In this document: positions 9,801-18,218 of the stretch, in pieces
Numbering within the stretch: the first letter of the stretch is position 1
How the letters are laid out: each line of letters opens with the position of its first letter
Source: Bacteriovoracaceae bacterium UBA7317
GTDB lineage: Bacteria; Bdellovibrionota; Bacteriovoracia; Bacteriovoracales; Bacteriovoracaceae
Length of the DNA: 39,755 bases
Direction: 5' to 3'
Assembly (NCBI GenBank): GCA_002474345.1
Contig: DKQD01000034.1
Coordinates: forward strand, 1-39,755
Notes under the pieces: model-generated
What the model was told of the DNA's origin: nothing
Database searches by the model: none
The model's input: only the letters and a program-made list of their open reading frames with translations
Made by a program: the position numbers and the translations under genes

Positions 9801-10295
9801 GGCCACTTTAGTACTTGCCGAAATAACAAGGAGTCCAACCTTTTCCGCTTCCGCATCTTCACCAGCATCAGGGTCTTTATACATAACATTAATTTTGCTT
9901 TCCTGTAGATCTGCACCCCAATCTTCTTTTTTTAAGTCCGTAGTCTCTTTTACGTAATTTGGTTTTGGTTTTTTTCCTTCTTCAAGCTCTTCTACACCAT
10001 CCATATCATAGAGTTTGGCCTGAACATTAACTCTATCTACGATACCTTCTAGGCCCTTATTTGTTTGGTCCTCATCCTCTGTGTAGAGAGAAGTTCCAAG
10101 CGTGGCACCAACAGACCTTTCTATCCTTTCAAAGCCTTTTTTAATTGCCTCCAAGTTCTCTTGCCAAGCCTGTTGAAGATTGTACCCTGAAATTACAGCC
10201 GCAATAGAAAAGTTGCCCAAGACAACGAATATAATGAGTTTGTTCGCTATCGAAGTACTTCTTCTATTATCTATTTTTTCTTCTTGGTCACTCAT
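6810..10295 (-). CDS. CheA-like membrane histidine kinase with two Hpt modules, no CheW domain
   Basis: 1161 residues. TM segments near 18-36 and 173-196 enclose a periplasmic sensor region of about 135 residues. A HAMP-like segment (about 197-255) and a coiled coil (250-285) lead into a PAS-like domain (about 283-410, ending FIVEDITERE). Hpt1 has His477 in YLHTLKGNSRAF. Hpt2 has His615 in NTHSLKGSLR. A long helical region (about 690-950) matches nothing I recognise. The CheA-type catalytic part has the N-box HLLRNSIDHGIE (1022-1033), G1 DDGAG (1067-1071) and G2 GRGVGMD (1120-1126). The protein stops right after the ATPase, so the CheW-like P5 domain of chemotaxis CheA is absent. A receiver gene lies 39 nt upstream and a histidine kinase gene downstream. 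It has a same-length paralogue at 35636-39112. Confidence 0.9.
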   Translation of the reverse strand: MSDQEEKIDNRRSTSIANKLIIFVVLGNFSIAAVISGYNLQQAWQENLEAIKKGFERIERSVGATLGTSLYTEDEDQTNKGLEGIVDRVNVQAKLYDMDGVEELEEGKKPKPNYVKETTDLKKEDWGADLQESKINVMYKDPDAGEDAEAEKVGLLVISASTKVARDTLVKQMITQLIIQVSQVVATTFLLFFVFRSLVSRHLSHMAGYASALDLDDLSGEGLILKRKQSNTKDELEEVVISFNGMKDKLKVSHEKLKDYAENLEDKVKEATKEIEEEKEKVSNLLNNMQQAVFSVNESLEIIGPVSAYTNEVFGQEVIGENILETLYKDVNRQSEQFSNIKSALFAIFGENELQYLLMEEHLAPRMEYIKIVDEKEEDRVFSISYTPLWDEDENLENLMFIVEDITEREKLAAKVEKEKKANQKNISIITEMANLDIEDISQFLQSAPKLVEDTMVLAKAAPTDSNVLTEMFRYLHTLKGNSRAFNFFSISSITHIAESHVTEIRKSVSEGKAISREDFNPIISKLYEINSEINDYGSLAKKVFRIENEFEKKLVGEIQNFTVNLDQLISKNITRKEHLFDANQPGKTRKKVFVEVQEKDIKDDIISVLKRNTHSLKGSLRSMNRLDVSEMVHQFEGSFNNLEDLRNSDLEEFSKDFIGNYVEIKDIVRSIYQQSDMNMPYTKQCDDWSEIFKNFYDFSRGIDHIFEMEDSVIKLERILSECRRLNFHFLSRVFSDIFGIIKSGPKKFLENKERIRFQVRELWLYFALTCRLDYDNVRKSDSDKRFFNEMNDLAQDIHKIQEKIKGVSSNSILVKTLKRINSSKEDPGDLFKEAGKYLVDDGESNFFNYFICPDESTLPKIKMILADFRTTRIVNDLPDKTRALIEDGDPVASLLIKFFEENSDYLYLKLIDFSQLLNGFYQEKKDDDDEDQEISKVEMVPVVLRNLKRLNQTVIDGNIGEIRIAAERLTDIPVIPSLQKFKSMVMDISTKLNKDVDFIIQGNEITLNRESLNVLQDAFVHLLRNSIDHGIEEQDARREKGKKPQGKIEVTCNEPDISYVEIKIKDDGAGIDVDILKKKAFEKGIYNQDQLSNMSDEEAMDIIFLPSFSQKDSVDELSGRGVGMDIVKKNLEKLGGGVSVRTTLGKGTEFVLTIKSTNVA

Positions 10296-10334
10296 AAGTT
10301 ACCCCAAAAACCTTACGTTATTTAAAGCCTCTTA

Positions 10335-10688
10335 TTAGCTTAATAGCGTCTCAACGACTTTAAGAAATTTTGGTTCGGAGATTGGTTTTACAATCCAAAA
10401 TGAAACTCCGACCTCTTTTCCTTTTCTCTTTAACTCAGGATCAAACTCCGTTGTCACCATCATTATTGGAGGTGCTTCCAGCCCTTCCTCTCTTATTTTT
10501 TGAAGCATTGAAAGACCATCCAAATTGGGCATATTTAGATCTGTTATGACAAGATCAAAGGTTTCATCTCTAATTAATTGAAGCCCTTCCAGTCCATCAG
10601 TCGCTTCCCTGATGTCATAATCTTCCTCTAAAAGGTTTTTTAGCTTTTTTCGAAAATCCTTTGAATCTTCTACAAGCAGAACTTTCAT
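10335..10688 (-). CDS. Single-domain response regulator (CheY-like)
   Basis: 118 residues from ATG 10688. I chose this start because GGAG lies 6 nt upstream; a longer frame from 10724 would put extra residues before the canonical MKVLLVEDS start. The receiver is complete: acidic pair Glu7-Asp8, phosphoacceptor Asp50 in VITDLNMPN, a Thr in MMVTTE, and the Lys in WIVKPIS. No output domain is present, so it would act by protein contact or as a shuttle in a phosphorelay. The CheA-like kinase gene follows at 39 nt and is its likely partner. On the other strand TATAGT at 10718-10713 may be its -10 box, but no clear -35 is seen. Confidence 0.9.
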   Translation of the reverse strand: MKVLLVEDSKDFRKKLKNLLEEDYDIREATDGLEGLQLIRDETFDLVITDLNMPNLDGLSMLQKIREEGLEAPPIMMVTTEFDPELKRKGKEVGVSFWIVKPISEPKFLKVVETLLS

Positions 10689-10791
10689 CTTTTGCTCCTT
10701 GGTTTGCCACCAACTATACGGCAATCAGAAAAAAAAACTTAATCACTTTTGTAAAAGGTTTTCTCTTTTTAGATTGGTAATTAATTCTTAT

Positions 10792-10820
10792 TTGATGAAA
10801 TTAAATAATTTAAATATAAT
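10792..10820 (+). promoter_or_regulatory. Sigma70-type promoter for the 10874 receiver gene
   Basis: TTGATG (10792-10797) and TATAAT (10815-10820) are separated by exactly 17 bp. Transcription would start near 10827, giving a leader of about 47 nt before the ATG. The -10 is a perfect match to consensus. Confidence 0.65.
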
Positions 10821-10873
10821 TTAAGAGTGCGTTTGTCTGATTTTTTTAAATTATTCTGGAATCAAAGGGAATC

Positions 10874-11272
10874 ATGGCCGCAATATTAATTGTTGATGAC
10901 TCTTCATCTACAAGGATACAACTCAAGAATTTTTTAGAGCCTCATAAGCACACTTGCACTGAAGCAGTTAATGGTTTAGATGCCTTAGAAAAATTAAATA
11001 ATGGACCTATTGACCTTATTATTTGTGATCTTAATATGCCTGAAATGGACGGGATCGAGTTTATAACCAGGCAATCTAAAAACGAAAAGTTTAAAGACAT
11101 CCCAACGATTATGTGTACAACTGAAACAATCAATAAGAAAACCGATGAGGGCAAAGCTCTTTATGAAAAAGTAAAAACTTCAGGTGTTGTCAAGGCCTGG
11201 ATTGTTAAGCCTATTACCCCCAAAAAAGTGAGCCTAATACTGAATTTTCTTGAGAAACTAAGCCTCAGTTAG
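10874..11272 (+). CDS. Single-domain response regulator (CheY-like)
   Basis: 132 residues of receiver domain only. Asp8-Asp9 bind the metal, Asp52 in ICDLNMPEMDG is the phosphoacceptor, the Thr is in IMCTTET, and the Lys is in WIVKPITP. Relative to an ordinary CheY it has about ten extra residues between beta4 and beta5 (around NKKTDEGKALYEKVKTSGVV). The gene diverges from the receiver/CheA-like/HK operon, with a good promoter in the shared gap, so the two units may be connected in function. It resembles the receiver at 23759-24127 (both have MCTTE), suggesting paralogues. AAGGGA is upstream of the ATG. It ends 15 bp before the convergent spoVR gene. Confidence 0.9.
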   Translation: MAAILIVDDSSSTRIQLKNFLEPHKHTCTEAVNGLDALEKLNNGPIDLIICDLNMPEMDGIEFITRQSKNEKFKDIPTIMCTTETINKKTDEGKALYEKVKTSGVVKAWIVKPITPKKVSLILNFLEKLSLS

Positions 11273-11287
11273 AGAGAACTTCTGCTG

Positions 11288-12775
11288 TTACCTTGATTTT
11301 AGTTCATTTCCATCAAATACGTAAACGGTTTCATTACCATCATAATGAGTTGATAAGTTTACTGGTCTTTTCCACAAGGCAAAAATATTTCTCATAGTAT
11401 CGGCGCCTAGACCCATATCGAGGTCCACCCCCTGGTGGACATGTCTGAGAAGGATTTCTCCCCTATTACCGTAGTTGGATGTTTCAATTTCTATAACAGG
11501 ACTTCCAAAATTGGTTAGTTGGGCCAGTAACTTTTCCTTTATTTTTGCAAATTCCACGGAGTTTATTTCATTCCGTCCAGTTCTTGGGTTAAACCGATAA
11601 GTGAATAAACTTTGCCTCTCACAAAAATCTTGAGTGAAGTATTGATCAATAAAGGTTATATCGTTATGACTTTTACGAACCTCAAATATCTTTTCTTTTC
11701 CTAAATTTAATTCCTTATCCCATCTGTTCTTTTCAACCATATCTTTGCAATCTTCAAACTCTTTCCCAAAACGACCAGTATCCCACCTAAATTCAATATC
11801 TCTAAAAAGCTCAATCCCTATTTTGTAAGGGTTAATCTGACGTTTACTCATCGCCATGACACCAGCGTGTTGATCTGCAAAGTCAATTACTTCGCTTGAT
11901 TTCAATGCTTTTTGGGTCATAATCTTTGAGTGCCAATAACTGGCCCACCCTTCATTCATAATTTTTGTCAGACGCTGAGGAAGAAAATAATAAGCTTCTT
12001 CCCTCAAGATCCCTACAATATCACTTTCCCACTCCTCTAGCGGGGCATAATCCATAATAAACCTCATGATATCACGCGTGGGTAACTTAGAAGCTCCATG
12101 GCCTAACTTATCGTTCTTTTCTTTTTTCTTATTCTTCTTCCTGCCTTTTTTAAAAAGTTTTGAGTCCATGAATGACTTTAAGGCCTGACTCCTTTCATCC
12201 TGGAGATCACCCCCTTCCAAACCTTCATAATCATCGTCATCATCCTCATTAATTTGCTTTTCAAACAATACATTTGTATCGAGAAGATTTTCTAAAGACA
12301 AGACGCTATCAATGAAAGCTTCAACTCTGTCCTGTCCAAACTTTTCCATATACCTTCTTATTTTAGTTCCATGATTGGCCATCACATCCATCATATTTTT
12401 ATTTGTGTGGTGAAACCAATAATTATTTTTAAAAAAGTCTGCATGCCCATAAACATGGGCCATAACAAGCTTTTGATCAACTATATTATTAACGTTCAAT
12501 AGATAGGCGTAACAAGGGTTTGTATTAATAACCATCTCATAAATTTTTGACAATCCATAAGCATAATTTTTTGAGAGCTGATCATACTCCATACCAAAGC
12601 GCCAATGAGGGTAGCGGTTCGGAAATCCTCCCTGAGCAGCAAGAATATTAACTGTATCATAATCGCAAACTTCAAAACATACATCATAGAAATCAAGGCC
12701 GTAACCTAAAGCATAGCCTAGGATTTCCTCTTTTAACCTCAGAAGCTCTCCTGAAATAGGCTTTGTTCGGTTCAT
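11288..12775 (-). CDS. spoVR: SpoVR family protein (YcgB type)
   Basis: 495 residues, close to E. coli YcgB (510). Family stretches include GLDFYDVCFEVCDYDTVN, GGFPNRYPHWRFGMEYD, YEMVINTNPCYAYLL, AHVYGHADFFKNN, and NEGWASYWHSKIM with the conserved HAGVMA downstream. SpoVR was named for a role in the Bacillus spore cortex, but in non-sporulating bacteria it nearly always sits with prkA and yeaH and is expressed in stationary phase or stress. Its biochemistry is unknown. Here it is the last gene of prkA-yeaH-spoVR, starting 2 nt after the yeaH stop, with GGAAAGG about 9 nt before the ATG. Residues about 180-225 carry an acidic then Lys-rich insert that looks unstructured. A sporulation role is unlikely here. 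Confidence 0.95.
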   Translation of the reverse strand: MNRTKPISGELLRLKEEILGYALGYGLDFYDVCFEVCDYDTVNILAAQGGFPNRYPHWRFGMEYDQLSKNYAYGLSKIYEMVINTNPCYAYLLNVNNIVDQKLVMAHVYGHADFFKNNYWFHHTNKNMMDVMANHGTKIRRYMEKFGQDRVEAFIDSVLSLENLLDTNVLFEKQINEDDDDDYEGLEGGDLQDERSQALKSFMDSKLFKKGRKKNKKKEKNDKLGHGASKLPTRDIMRFIMDYAPLEEWESDIVGILREEAYYFLPQRLTKIMNEGWASYWHSKIMTQKALKSSEVIDFADQHAGVMAMSKRQINPYKIGIELFRDIEFRWDTGRFGKEFEDCKDMVEKNRWDKELNLGKEKIFEVRKSHNDITFIDQYFTQDFCERQSLFTYRFNPRTGRNEINSVEFAKIKEKLLAQLTNFGSPVIEIETSNYGNRGEILLRHVHQGVDLDMGLGADTMRNIFALWKRPVNLSTHYDGNETVYVFDGNELKSR

Positions 12776-12777
12776 AT

Positions 12778-13887
12778 TTATTTACCTTTCCCTAAAAAGT
12801 CTTTTATCGAGTCTAAAATGGCGGACTTATTCTTTATTTTACTTAAGATAACAGAGTCTGATTCCTCTCCGTATTTGTTAAAAAGGTCCTTATAAAACTG
12901 ACCTGAACCATAGCGGCTTTCAACCTGCCCATAACAAAAAACGTTTGAATCAGGAATAATATCTTTATCTAAGAGGTCCAAACAAAGCTTTGTATCATCT
13001 GTAGACCAATTATCACCGTCAGAAAAGTGAAAGGGGTATATATTCCATTCATTAGGATCGTAATCTTCCTTCATGATATCTTTGCATAGTTTCAAGGCAG
13101 ACGAAATTAATGTTCCCCCACTTTCTCTAGTCCTAAAAAATGTTTTCTCGTCAACTTCTTTTGCCGTCGCATCGTGAATAATATAGCGGATATCAATCGA
13201 TTTATACTGGCTCTTTAGCCATAGGTTAATCCAAAAGCTCTCTGTTCGAACAATTTCTTTTTGCTCATCGCCCATAGAACCAGACACATCCATCATATAA
13301 ATAACAACTGCGGAATTTTCGAATTCTTCTTTTGAACTAAAAGACCTGTATCTAAAATCTGGTCTGGTGGGAACAATAATTGGGTTATTAGGATCATAAC
13401 TACCTGTTGTTATTTGACGCTTTAAAGCTTCTCGATAACTTCTCTTAAAATGTTTGAGGGAGTCTGGCCCGACCATACCAATACTATTGTATCGGTCAAC
13501 TGTCGTTTGGATGGTCTTCTTTCCTTTAGGCTCAATATTTGGAAGCTCTAATTCTTCTCCAAGAATACTCGCTAGTTCCTCTAAAGTTAGCTCTATATCA
13601 AGCTCTTTCTTTCCTTCCCCTTCACCAGCTTCTCCTTGACCTGGCTGACCTTCCTCTCCCTCTACAGGATCGCCAGGTTTTCCTTCGCCCTGACCAAGGC
13701 CACCTTGCTGTCTTTCACCAAATTTAAATCTAGGAGTTTCAATATGGGGCATGGGGATTTTGTAAGCACCATTTCCCTTAGGATGAGGCATTTCTCCGCT
13801 TGAGACATATTTCCTGAGATTATCCCTAACTTTTCCTTTAACGACTTTTCTGAACCGAGCATGATCTCTTTTAATTGGGTGACCCAT
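12778..13887 (-). CDS. yeaH: YeaH/YhbH family (DUF444) protein with von Willebrand A-like domain
   Basis: 369 residues. The N-terminus ([19 protein letters not shown]) is the basic family start. Residues about 60-95 are a Gly/Glu/Gln-rich low-complexity linker. The second half is a VWA-like domain with a metal-site motif DxSxS at Asp200, Ser202 and Ser204 in [11 protein letters not shown], then the conserved [12 protein letters not shown]. The DUF444 family is co-conserved with PrkA and SpoVR, and the Bacillus member is needed for normal sporulation. The molecular role is unknown, possibly an adaptor for the PrkA kinase/AAA protein, as other VWA proteins are for AAA partners (inference). It lies 29 nt after prkA, with AGGGGA before the ATG, and is tightly followed by spoVR. 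Confidence 0.93.
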   Translation of the reverse strand: MGHPIKRDHARFRKVVKGKVRDNLRKYVSSGEMPHPKGNGAYKIPMPHIETPRFKFGERQQGGLGQGEGKPGDPVEGEEGQPGQGEAGEGEGKKELDIELTLEELASILGEELELPNIEPKGKKTIQTTVDRYNSIGMVGPDSLKHFKRSYREALKRQITTGSYDPNNPIIVPTRPDFRYRSFSSKEEFENSAVVIYMMDVSGSMGDEQKEIVRTESFWINLWLKSQYKSIDIRYIIHDATAKEVDEKTFFRTRESGGTLISSALKLCKDIMKEDYDPNEWNIYPFHFSDGDNWSTDDTKLCLDLLDKDIIPDSNVFCYGQVESRYGSGQFYKDLFNKYGEESDSVILSKIKNKSAILDSIKDFLGKGK

Positions 13888-13916
13888 TCATTCCCCTGGG
13901 TTTAATCTTAATCTAC

Positions 13917-15971
13917 TCAAGCCTTAGCAGAATCACCTTTAGCAAAAATAGAGGCCACAAAGTTAAGTGCATCTGTGGCGCAAATTTCACAGTAACCGTG
14001 ATTTTTCATGAGCCTCGCTTTAACTACGTCTATTTTTTCTTGAGTTTCCTTATCAACGACTCTTGAAACAATTGTCGTTAATTTTATTGAATCTTTTTGA
14101 TCTTCAAAAAGCTTAAGCTCTAATGCTCGGTGAAGCCTTTCGTTCATCTTAAAGTCAAAGGTTTTTCCTTCGATTGCCAAAGCCCCAATATAATTCATTA
14201 TTTCACGACGGAAATCATCTTTTCTCGACTCAGGTATATCTATTTTTTCTTCGATAGACCTCATGAATCTTTCATCAGCATCCTCTAATCTATTTGAGTA
14301 TTTATTTCTAATTTTTTCCTTTTGGGTGTGGGCCTTAACATTATCAATATAGTTGGCACAAAGAGTTTGTATAGCTGTCTCATCTACACTAATGGCCTTC
14401 TGAACATCATTTTTAATAATGTCCTCGTATTCTTGTCTCGTTATGGCGAGCATTTCTTTATATAAATCGTATTGTTCTTGACTTGTTATAAGACTGTGGT
14501 GCTTTAAACCTGCTTCTAACTCGTTAAAAACCATAAAAGGGTTTAAACAACCAAGGTGTCCATTTTTAACAAGTGCATTCGATACTTTATCTTGAATGTA
14601 TCTAGGACTAATTCCCTCGAGTCCTTCTCTAATAGCTTCCTTACGAAGCTCCTTTACATTATCTTCATTGTAACCAGGTAAGGTTTTACCATTATAAAGC
14701 TTTAACTTTTGAAGCTTTGTTAAGTCGGCTTTTTTAGGGTCTTCAAGCCTCGTCATAATGGCCCAGGTAGAAGCCATCTCCAATGTGTGAGGAGCGATGT
14801 GAATGTGAGGAATTTTATCTGAGTTAAAATCTTTTTTATAAATTTTTACTTCGTTTTCCAGCCTTGTAATATATGGGACATCTATCTTAACAGTCCTGTC
14901 CCTCAAAGCCTCCATAAACTCATTATTTTGCAGCTTTTTGAATTCTGGCTCATTTGTATGGCCCAAAATAACTTCGTCTATATCCGTTTGGGAAAACTTC
15001 TTAGGTTTAATTGACTGTTCCTGACTCGCTCCCAAAAGGTCATAAAGAAAGGCCACGTCCAATTTAAGCATTTCTATAAATTCAACAATCCCTCTGTTAG
15101 CAATATTAAACTCGCCATCAAAGTTAAAGGCCCTAGGATCTGAATCTGAACCGTAGTGAGCTATTTTTCTATAATTTATATCACCTGTTAACTCTGTTGA
15201 ATCCTGATTCTTTTCATCTTTTGGCTGAAAAGTGCCTATTCCGACTCTATCCTTTTCGGAAAGGATAAGTCTTTTAACTCTTACGTGATTGAGGACTTTT
15301 TTCCAATCACCATCATACTTTTTCATATATTCTGTATAAATATATCGACTTGCTGGATCCAGCTCACCTTTTATAGAAATCTTAAACCCATCAAGACCCT
15401 TATTAATCTCTTTGACAAAATCACCCCTCACACTTTTGGGAATAAGTTTCAGAGGTTCATCATGCATAGGTGAAGGAAAAACCTTCTCTCCTCCAAGAAT
15501 TTCACTTCTTTCTTCATCAAACCATTCGTATGTGTAAAGGGCCCCATCATCAGTCTTCGAATAATGCTCAAGTCCCTTTTTTAAAAGACGCGAAATTGAT
15601 GACTTTGCAGAACCAACAGGTCCATGAAGTAGTAAAACCCTCTTTTCTGTCCCATACCCAGCTGCTGCGGACATGAAGAAATTGACTAACTTCATCAGGT
15701 GGACATCGATACCATAAACGGCATCCGCCCCTTTTTCAAAAGGGTCATTAAAAAAGTGGTACCTAGTAATTTCTTTTTTGTATTCTATATATTTGCTTGT
15801 CCCATAGGATTGAATCATGTCATTGATTCTTTGGAAGCAATTCCTTGTAACTCTTGGATTTTCAGCAACAATATCGAGGTACTCTTGAAAAGTCCCCTCC
15901 CAGTGCAAGTGAGCGAAATCTTCTAGTTTGTAATTTTTGTCCATAAAATCAGTTATTTTTAACTTGGCCAT
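13917..15971 (-). CDS. prkA: PrkA-type serine protein kinase / AAA ATPase
   Basis: 684 residues from ATG 15971. An upstream in-frame ATG at 16046 is unlikely because a TATAAT -10 box (16025-16020) falls inside that extension. The start at 15971 has AAGGGG 10 nt upstream. The Walker A loop is GPVGSAKSS (117-125), followed by the AAA core. The C-terminal third (from about [19 protein letters not shown]) matches the PrkA kinase-like region. PrkA (YeaG) proteins phosphorylate proteins on Ser or have ATP-dependent protease-like activity, depending on the species studied. They act in nutrient stress and stationary phase. It is the first gene of prkA-yeaH-spoVR, and a PP2C phosphatase gene is transcribed divergently from the same gap. 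The protein is somewhat longer than YeaG (644). Confidence 0.95.
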   Translation of the reverse strand: MAKLKITDFMDKNYKLEDFAHLHWEGTFQEYLDIVAENPRVTRNCFQRINDMIQSYGTSKYIEYKKEITRYHFFNDPFEKGADAVYGIDVHLMKLVNFFMSAAAGYGTEKRVLLLHGPVGSAKSSISRLLKKGLEHYSKTDDGALYTYEWFDEERSEILGGEKVFPSPMHDEPLKLIPKSVRGDFVKEINKGLDGFKISIKGELDPASRYIYTEYMKKYDGDWKKVLNHVRVKRLILSEKDRVGIGTFQPKDEKNQDSTELTGDINYRKIAHYGSDSDPRAFNFDGEFNIANRGIVEFIEMLKLDVAFLYDLLGASQEQSIKPKKFSQTDIDEVILGHTNEPEFKKLQNNEFMEALRDRTVKIDVPYITRLENEVKIYKKDFNSDKIPHIHIAPHTLEMASTWAIMTRLEDPKKADLTKLQKLKLYNGKTLPGYNEDNVKELRKEAIREGLEGISPRYIQDKVSNALVKNGHLGCLNPFMVFNELEAGLKHHSLITSQEQYDLYKEMLAITRQEYEDIIKNDVQKAISVDETAIQTLCANYIDNVKAHTQKEKIRNKYSNRLEDADERFMRSIEEKIDIPESRKDDFRREIMNYIGALAIEGKTFDFKMNERLHRALELKLFEDQKDSIKLTTIVSRVVDKETQEKIDVVKARLMKNHGYCEICATDALNFVASIFAKGDSAKA

Positions 15972-16019
15972 TGGAAGAGTACCCCTTGAGATGAGACTAC
16001 AATAAACCACACTCCTCTC

Positions 16020-16025
16020 ATTATA
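16020..16025 (-). promoter_or_regulatory. -10 element of the prkA operon promoter
   Basis: TATAAT reads on the minus strand from 16025 to 16020. Transcription would begin near 16013, about 42 nt before the chosen prkA ATG at 15971. No good -35 is found 16-18 bp upstream, so the promoter may need an activator or another sigma factor. Confidence 0.45.
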
Positions 16026-16137
16026 ACCCATTCCAGAATAGAACATAGGGTAAAACTTTTCAGGGTTGTTCGCTAAATTTCTGATGGGGAAGCAGACTAA
16101 TTCTATCCACTTGACAAGAATTTTGTAGGACCGGAAA

Positions 16138-16923
16138 ATGAATATGCTAAGGCTTTTCTATCCAAAGCGAGATTATTTTATGGGTCTTCTATCGGCAAGC
16201 CTAACAGATATAGGCTTAAAAAGAAGCAAAAACCAAGATTCTATTTATTCCAGTAACGAGGAAGGACTCTTTATTGTAGCTGATGGAATGGGTGGACATG
16301 CAGGTGGGGAAACGGCTTCAAGCCTCGCAGTTAAAACAATCCCTAAATACATAGATGAAAACAAAAACCAAACTCCAAACGAAGCAAGCTCAGATTCAGT
16401 AAAAAAAGCAAACCAAGTCATTCTTGAGTTGGGAAATAAAATGCCTGAGCTTAAGGGAATGGGTACAACGGTAGTTCAGGTTTATTTCAAAGGTCCTTTT
16501 GCCTATGTATCAAACCTTGGGGACTCGAGGGGATACCTAATAAATAAAAACCAAGTCTACCAAATTACAAGGGATCACTCGCTCATCCAAGAGAAGATGA
16601 ACCTTAATATTTATACGAGAGAGCAAGCCGCCGCTGATCCAAATAAGAATGTCCTCGTAAGAACTTGTGGCCTAGAAGAAAATGTTGATGTTGACGTCTT
16701 CACCTATAAGGTAAGAAAAAATGATATCTTTGTCTTGTGTTCAGATGGGCTTCACAGCAAAGTCTCAGATTCAGACATACTCCATATCATTAACAAATTT
16801 ATCCCTGATCCTAAATTAGCAGATGAGAAAACTCTCCACCAAACTGTAGCTTCCCTAGTCGCACAGGCCAATGCAAACGGAGGAAATGATAATATTTCAG
16901 TCATTTTAGTTGTGGCCCAATGA
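16138..16923 (+). CDS. PP2C-type serine/threonine phosphatase (Stp1/PrpC family)
   Basis: 261 residues. It has the metal-binding PP2C motifs in order: [46 protein letters not shown] and GGNDNISVI. It should be a cytosolic, Mn/Mg-dependent phosphatase removing phosphate from Ser/Thr. The start at 16138 has AGGA 7 nt upstream. Most family members begin near [13 protein letters not shown], which is Met15 here (16180), so the 14 extra residues may or may not be used. The gene diverges from prkA, a Ser kinase, which makes a kinase/phosphatase pair possible (inference from position only). No typical bacterial eukaryotic-like Ser/Thr kinase gene is next to it, although these phosphatases often accompany one. 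Confidence 0.93.
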   Translation: MNMLRLFYPKRDYFMGLLSASLTDIGLKRSKNQDSIYSSNEEGLFIVADGMGGHAGGETASSLAVKTIPKYIDENKNQTPNEASSDSVKKANQVILELGNKMPELKGMGTTVVQVYFKGPFAYVSNLGDSRGYLINKNQVYQITRDHSLIQEKMNLNIYTREQAAADPNKNVLVRTCGLEENVDVDVFTYKVRKNDIFVLCSDGLHSKVSDSDILHIINKFIPDPKLADEKTLHQTVASLVAQANANGGNDNISVILVVAQ

Positions 16924-16951
16924 GACATTTTAATTAAAAAAGTCTTTTAAA

Positions 16952-16980
16952 TTGCTCTCCCTTTTCAACTTTTATATAGT
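16952..16980 (+). promoter_or_regulatory. Candidate promoter for the M23 peptidase-secA unit
   Basis: TTGCTC (16952-16957) and TATAGT (16975-16980) are 17 bp apart. Transcription would start near 16987, about 54 nt before the peptidase start. The -35 is a weak match (3 of 6) and the -10 a good one (5 of 6). Confidence 0.45.
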
Positions 16981-17040
16981 AAAGTCTTAAGTGAATCCTT
17001 CCAATAACTTACCTGGGACCTCTATTAGGGAGACAATGTT

Positions 17041-18201
17041 TTGGACAAGTATTTTACCATTATGATTATACCGGAAAGAGAAAAAGGCGTTAAATCCTTT
17101 CGAATCCCTAAAGTCATGTTTAGGGCCATCGTTTTTTTTTCTGTTATAACCATCGTTATTATTGGAATCCTCGCTTATGACTACTCAAAGCTTATTAACC
17201 AAGTTTACAAAAATAAGCACCTCACTATAGAAAATAGACAGCTCAAGGAACAAATTGAACTCTTTGACAGAAAACTTAATTCATTAACAGAGGACATAAG
17301 AAGAATTCATATTTTTGAAAGGAAACTTCGAGTCATTACAGGTTTAGAAGAACAAGAATTTCAGCAAATGAAATCAAAAGTTCAGCTAAAAGAATCTCTT
17401 CGAAAAGACTCTGAGAAACCAAGGCTTGACAATGATATCCTCCAGGTGGAAGAAAAAGGCAATCCTGTAAGACTAAAAGAAACATCCTACTCAAAGAACC
17501 CCTCTGAAAGATTCTTTCCAAAACTTGATCAACTTCTAGACCTTCCTAATCAAGACAAAACAACTAACACAAAGAACTTCATAAAGTTAAAAACGCTCTA
17601 TGAAAAAAAGATCGCTGCATCATTTGGACTTCATACCGGCTACCGCTACACAAAAGAATGGTCTCAGCTTACTAAGAGTAGCTTCTCTCTTGCTTCTCAA
17701 TTTGCCCGCTTTGATCACAGCTTTAATGTTATGAAAAACTTCATTAAAGATATGGAGGTTAAGGTGCACCAACTTGACCAGCACCTTCTCGACCAAGATA
17801 GCTTTCTCAAATCTACTCCTACATTGCTCCCCACCAAAGGTTGGATAACAAGCTACTACGGACCTAGAAAAAGTCATTACTCTGGGCGTATAAAAATGCA
17901 TGAAGGCCTTGATATAGGTGCCAAACCAGGTACTCAAATAATAGCCCCGGCTGATGGAATCGTAACTTTTTCAGGGAAAAAGCCAGGCTTTGGCTACATT
18001 GTCCAAATAGACCATGGGTATGGAGTCGAAACAATCTACGCACACGCAAGTAAGTTAGAGGTTAAAAAAAGCCAGCCTGTTAAAAGAGGCATGATAATTG
18101 CAAGAGTTGGTAATACAGGACTTTCTACTGGTCCTCATGTGCACTATGAGGTAAGAGTCAATGGTACACCGGTAGACCCCCTTTATTACGTATTGGATTA
18201 A
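17041..18201 (+). CDS. Membrane-anchored M23 (LytM-type) metallopeptidase
   Basis: 386 residues. A cytoplasmic start [21 protein letters not shown] is followed by a TM helix (about 29-46), a coiled coil (about 50-100), a variable region, and the C-terminal M23 domain (about 265-386). The zinc site is complete: HEGLD (His287, Asp291), YAHAS (His335) and HVH (His366, His368). Such proteins cut peptidoglycan cross-bridges or activate amidases, with the catalytic domain in the periplasm. I accept the TTG start at 17041 because AGGGAG is 8 nt upstream and the family pattern TIMIIP needs the residues before Met8. An ATG at 17062 is the alternative. secA starts 17 nt downstream, so the two are probably co-transcribed, which is a common neighbourhood for this peptidase type. 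Confidence 0.92.
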   Translation: MDKYFTIMIIPEREKGVKSFRIPKVMFRAIVFFSVITIVIIGILAYDYSKLINQVYKNKHLTIENRQLKEQIELFDRKLNSLTEDIRRIHIFERKLRVITGLEEQEFQQMKSKVQLKESLRKDSEKPRLDNDILQVEEKGNPVRLKETSYSKNPSERFFPKLDQLLDLPNQDKTTNTKNFIKLKTLYEKKIAASFGLHTGYRYTKEWSQLTKSSFSLASQFARFDHSFNVMKNFIKDMEVKVHQLDQHLLDQDSFLKSTPTLLPTKGWITSYYGPRKSHYSGRIKMHEGLDIGAKPGTQIIAPADGIVTFSGKKPGFGYIVQIDHGYGVETIYAHASKLEVKKSQPVKRGMIIARVGNTGLSTGPHVHYEVRVNGTPVDPLYYVLD

Positions 18202-18218
18202 TTGAGGAGAAAAAAGCA

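Noticed and set aside
11288..16046. Reading spoVR as evidence for sporulation
   Set aside because: The prkA-yeaH-spoVR set is common in non-sporulating Gram-negative bacteria as a stress or stationary-phase operon, and no spore gene is present here.
16111..16116. A perfect TTGACA -35 hexamer just upstream of the PP2C gene
   Set aside because: At 16-18 bp spacing the -10 would overlap the start codon and has no TATAAT likeness, so I do not call a promoter there unless the start is the later ATG at 16180.
16920..16955. AT-rich partly symmetric sequence after the PP2C stop
   Set aside because: The arms have mismatches and no GC core; not supported as a terminator.
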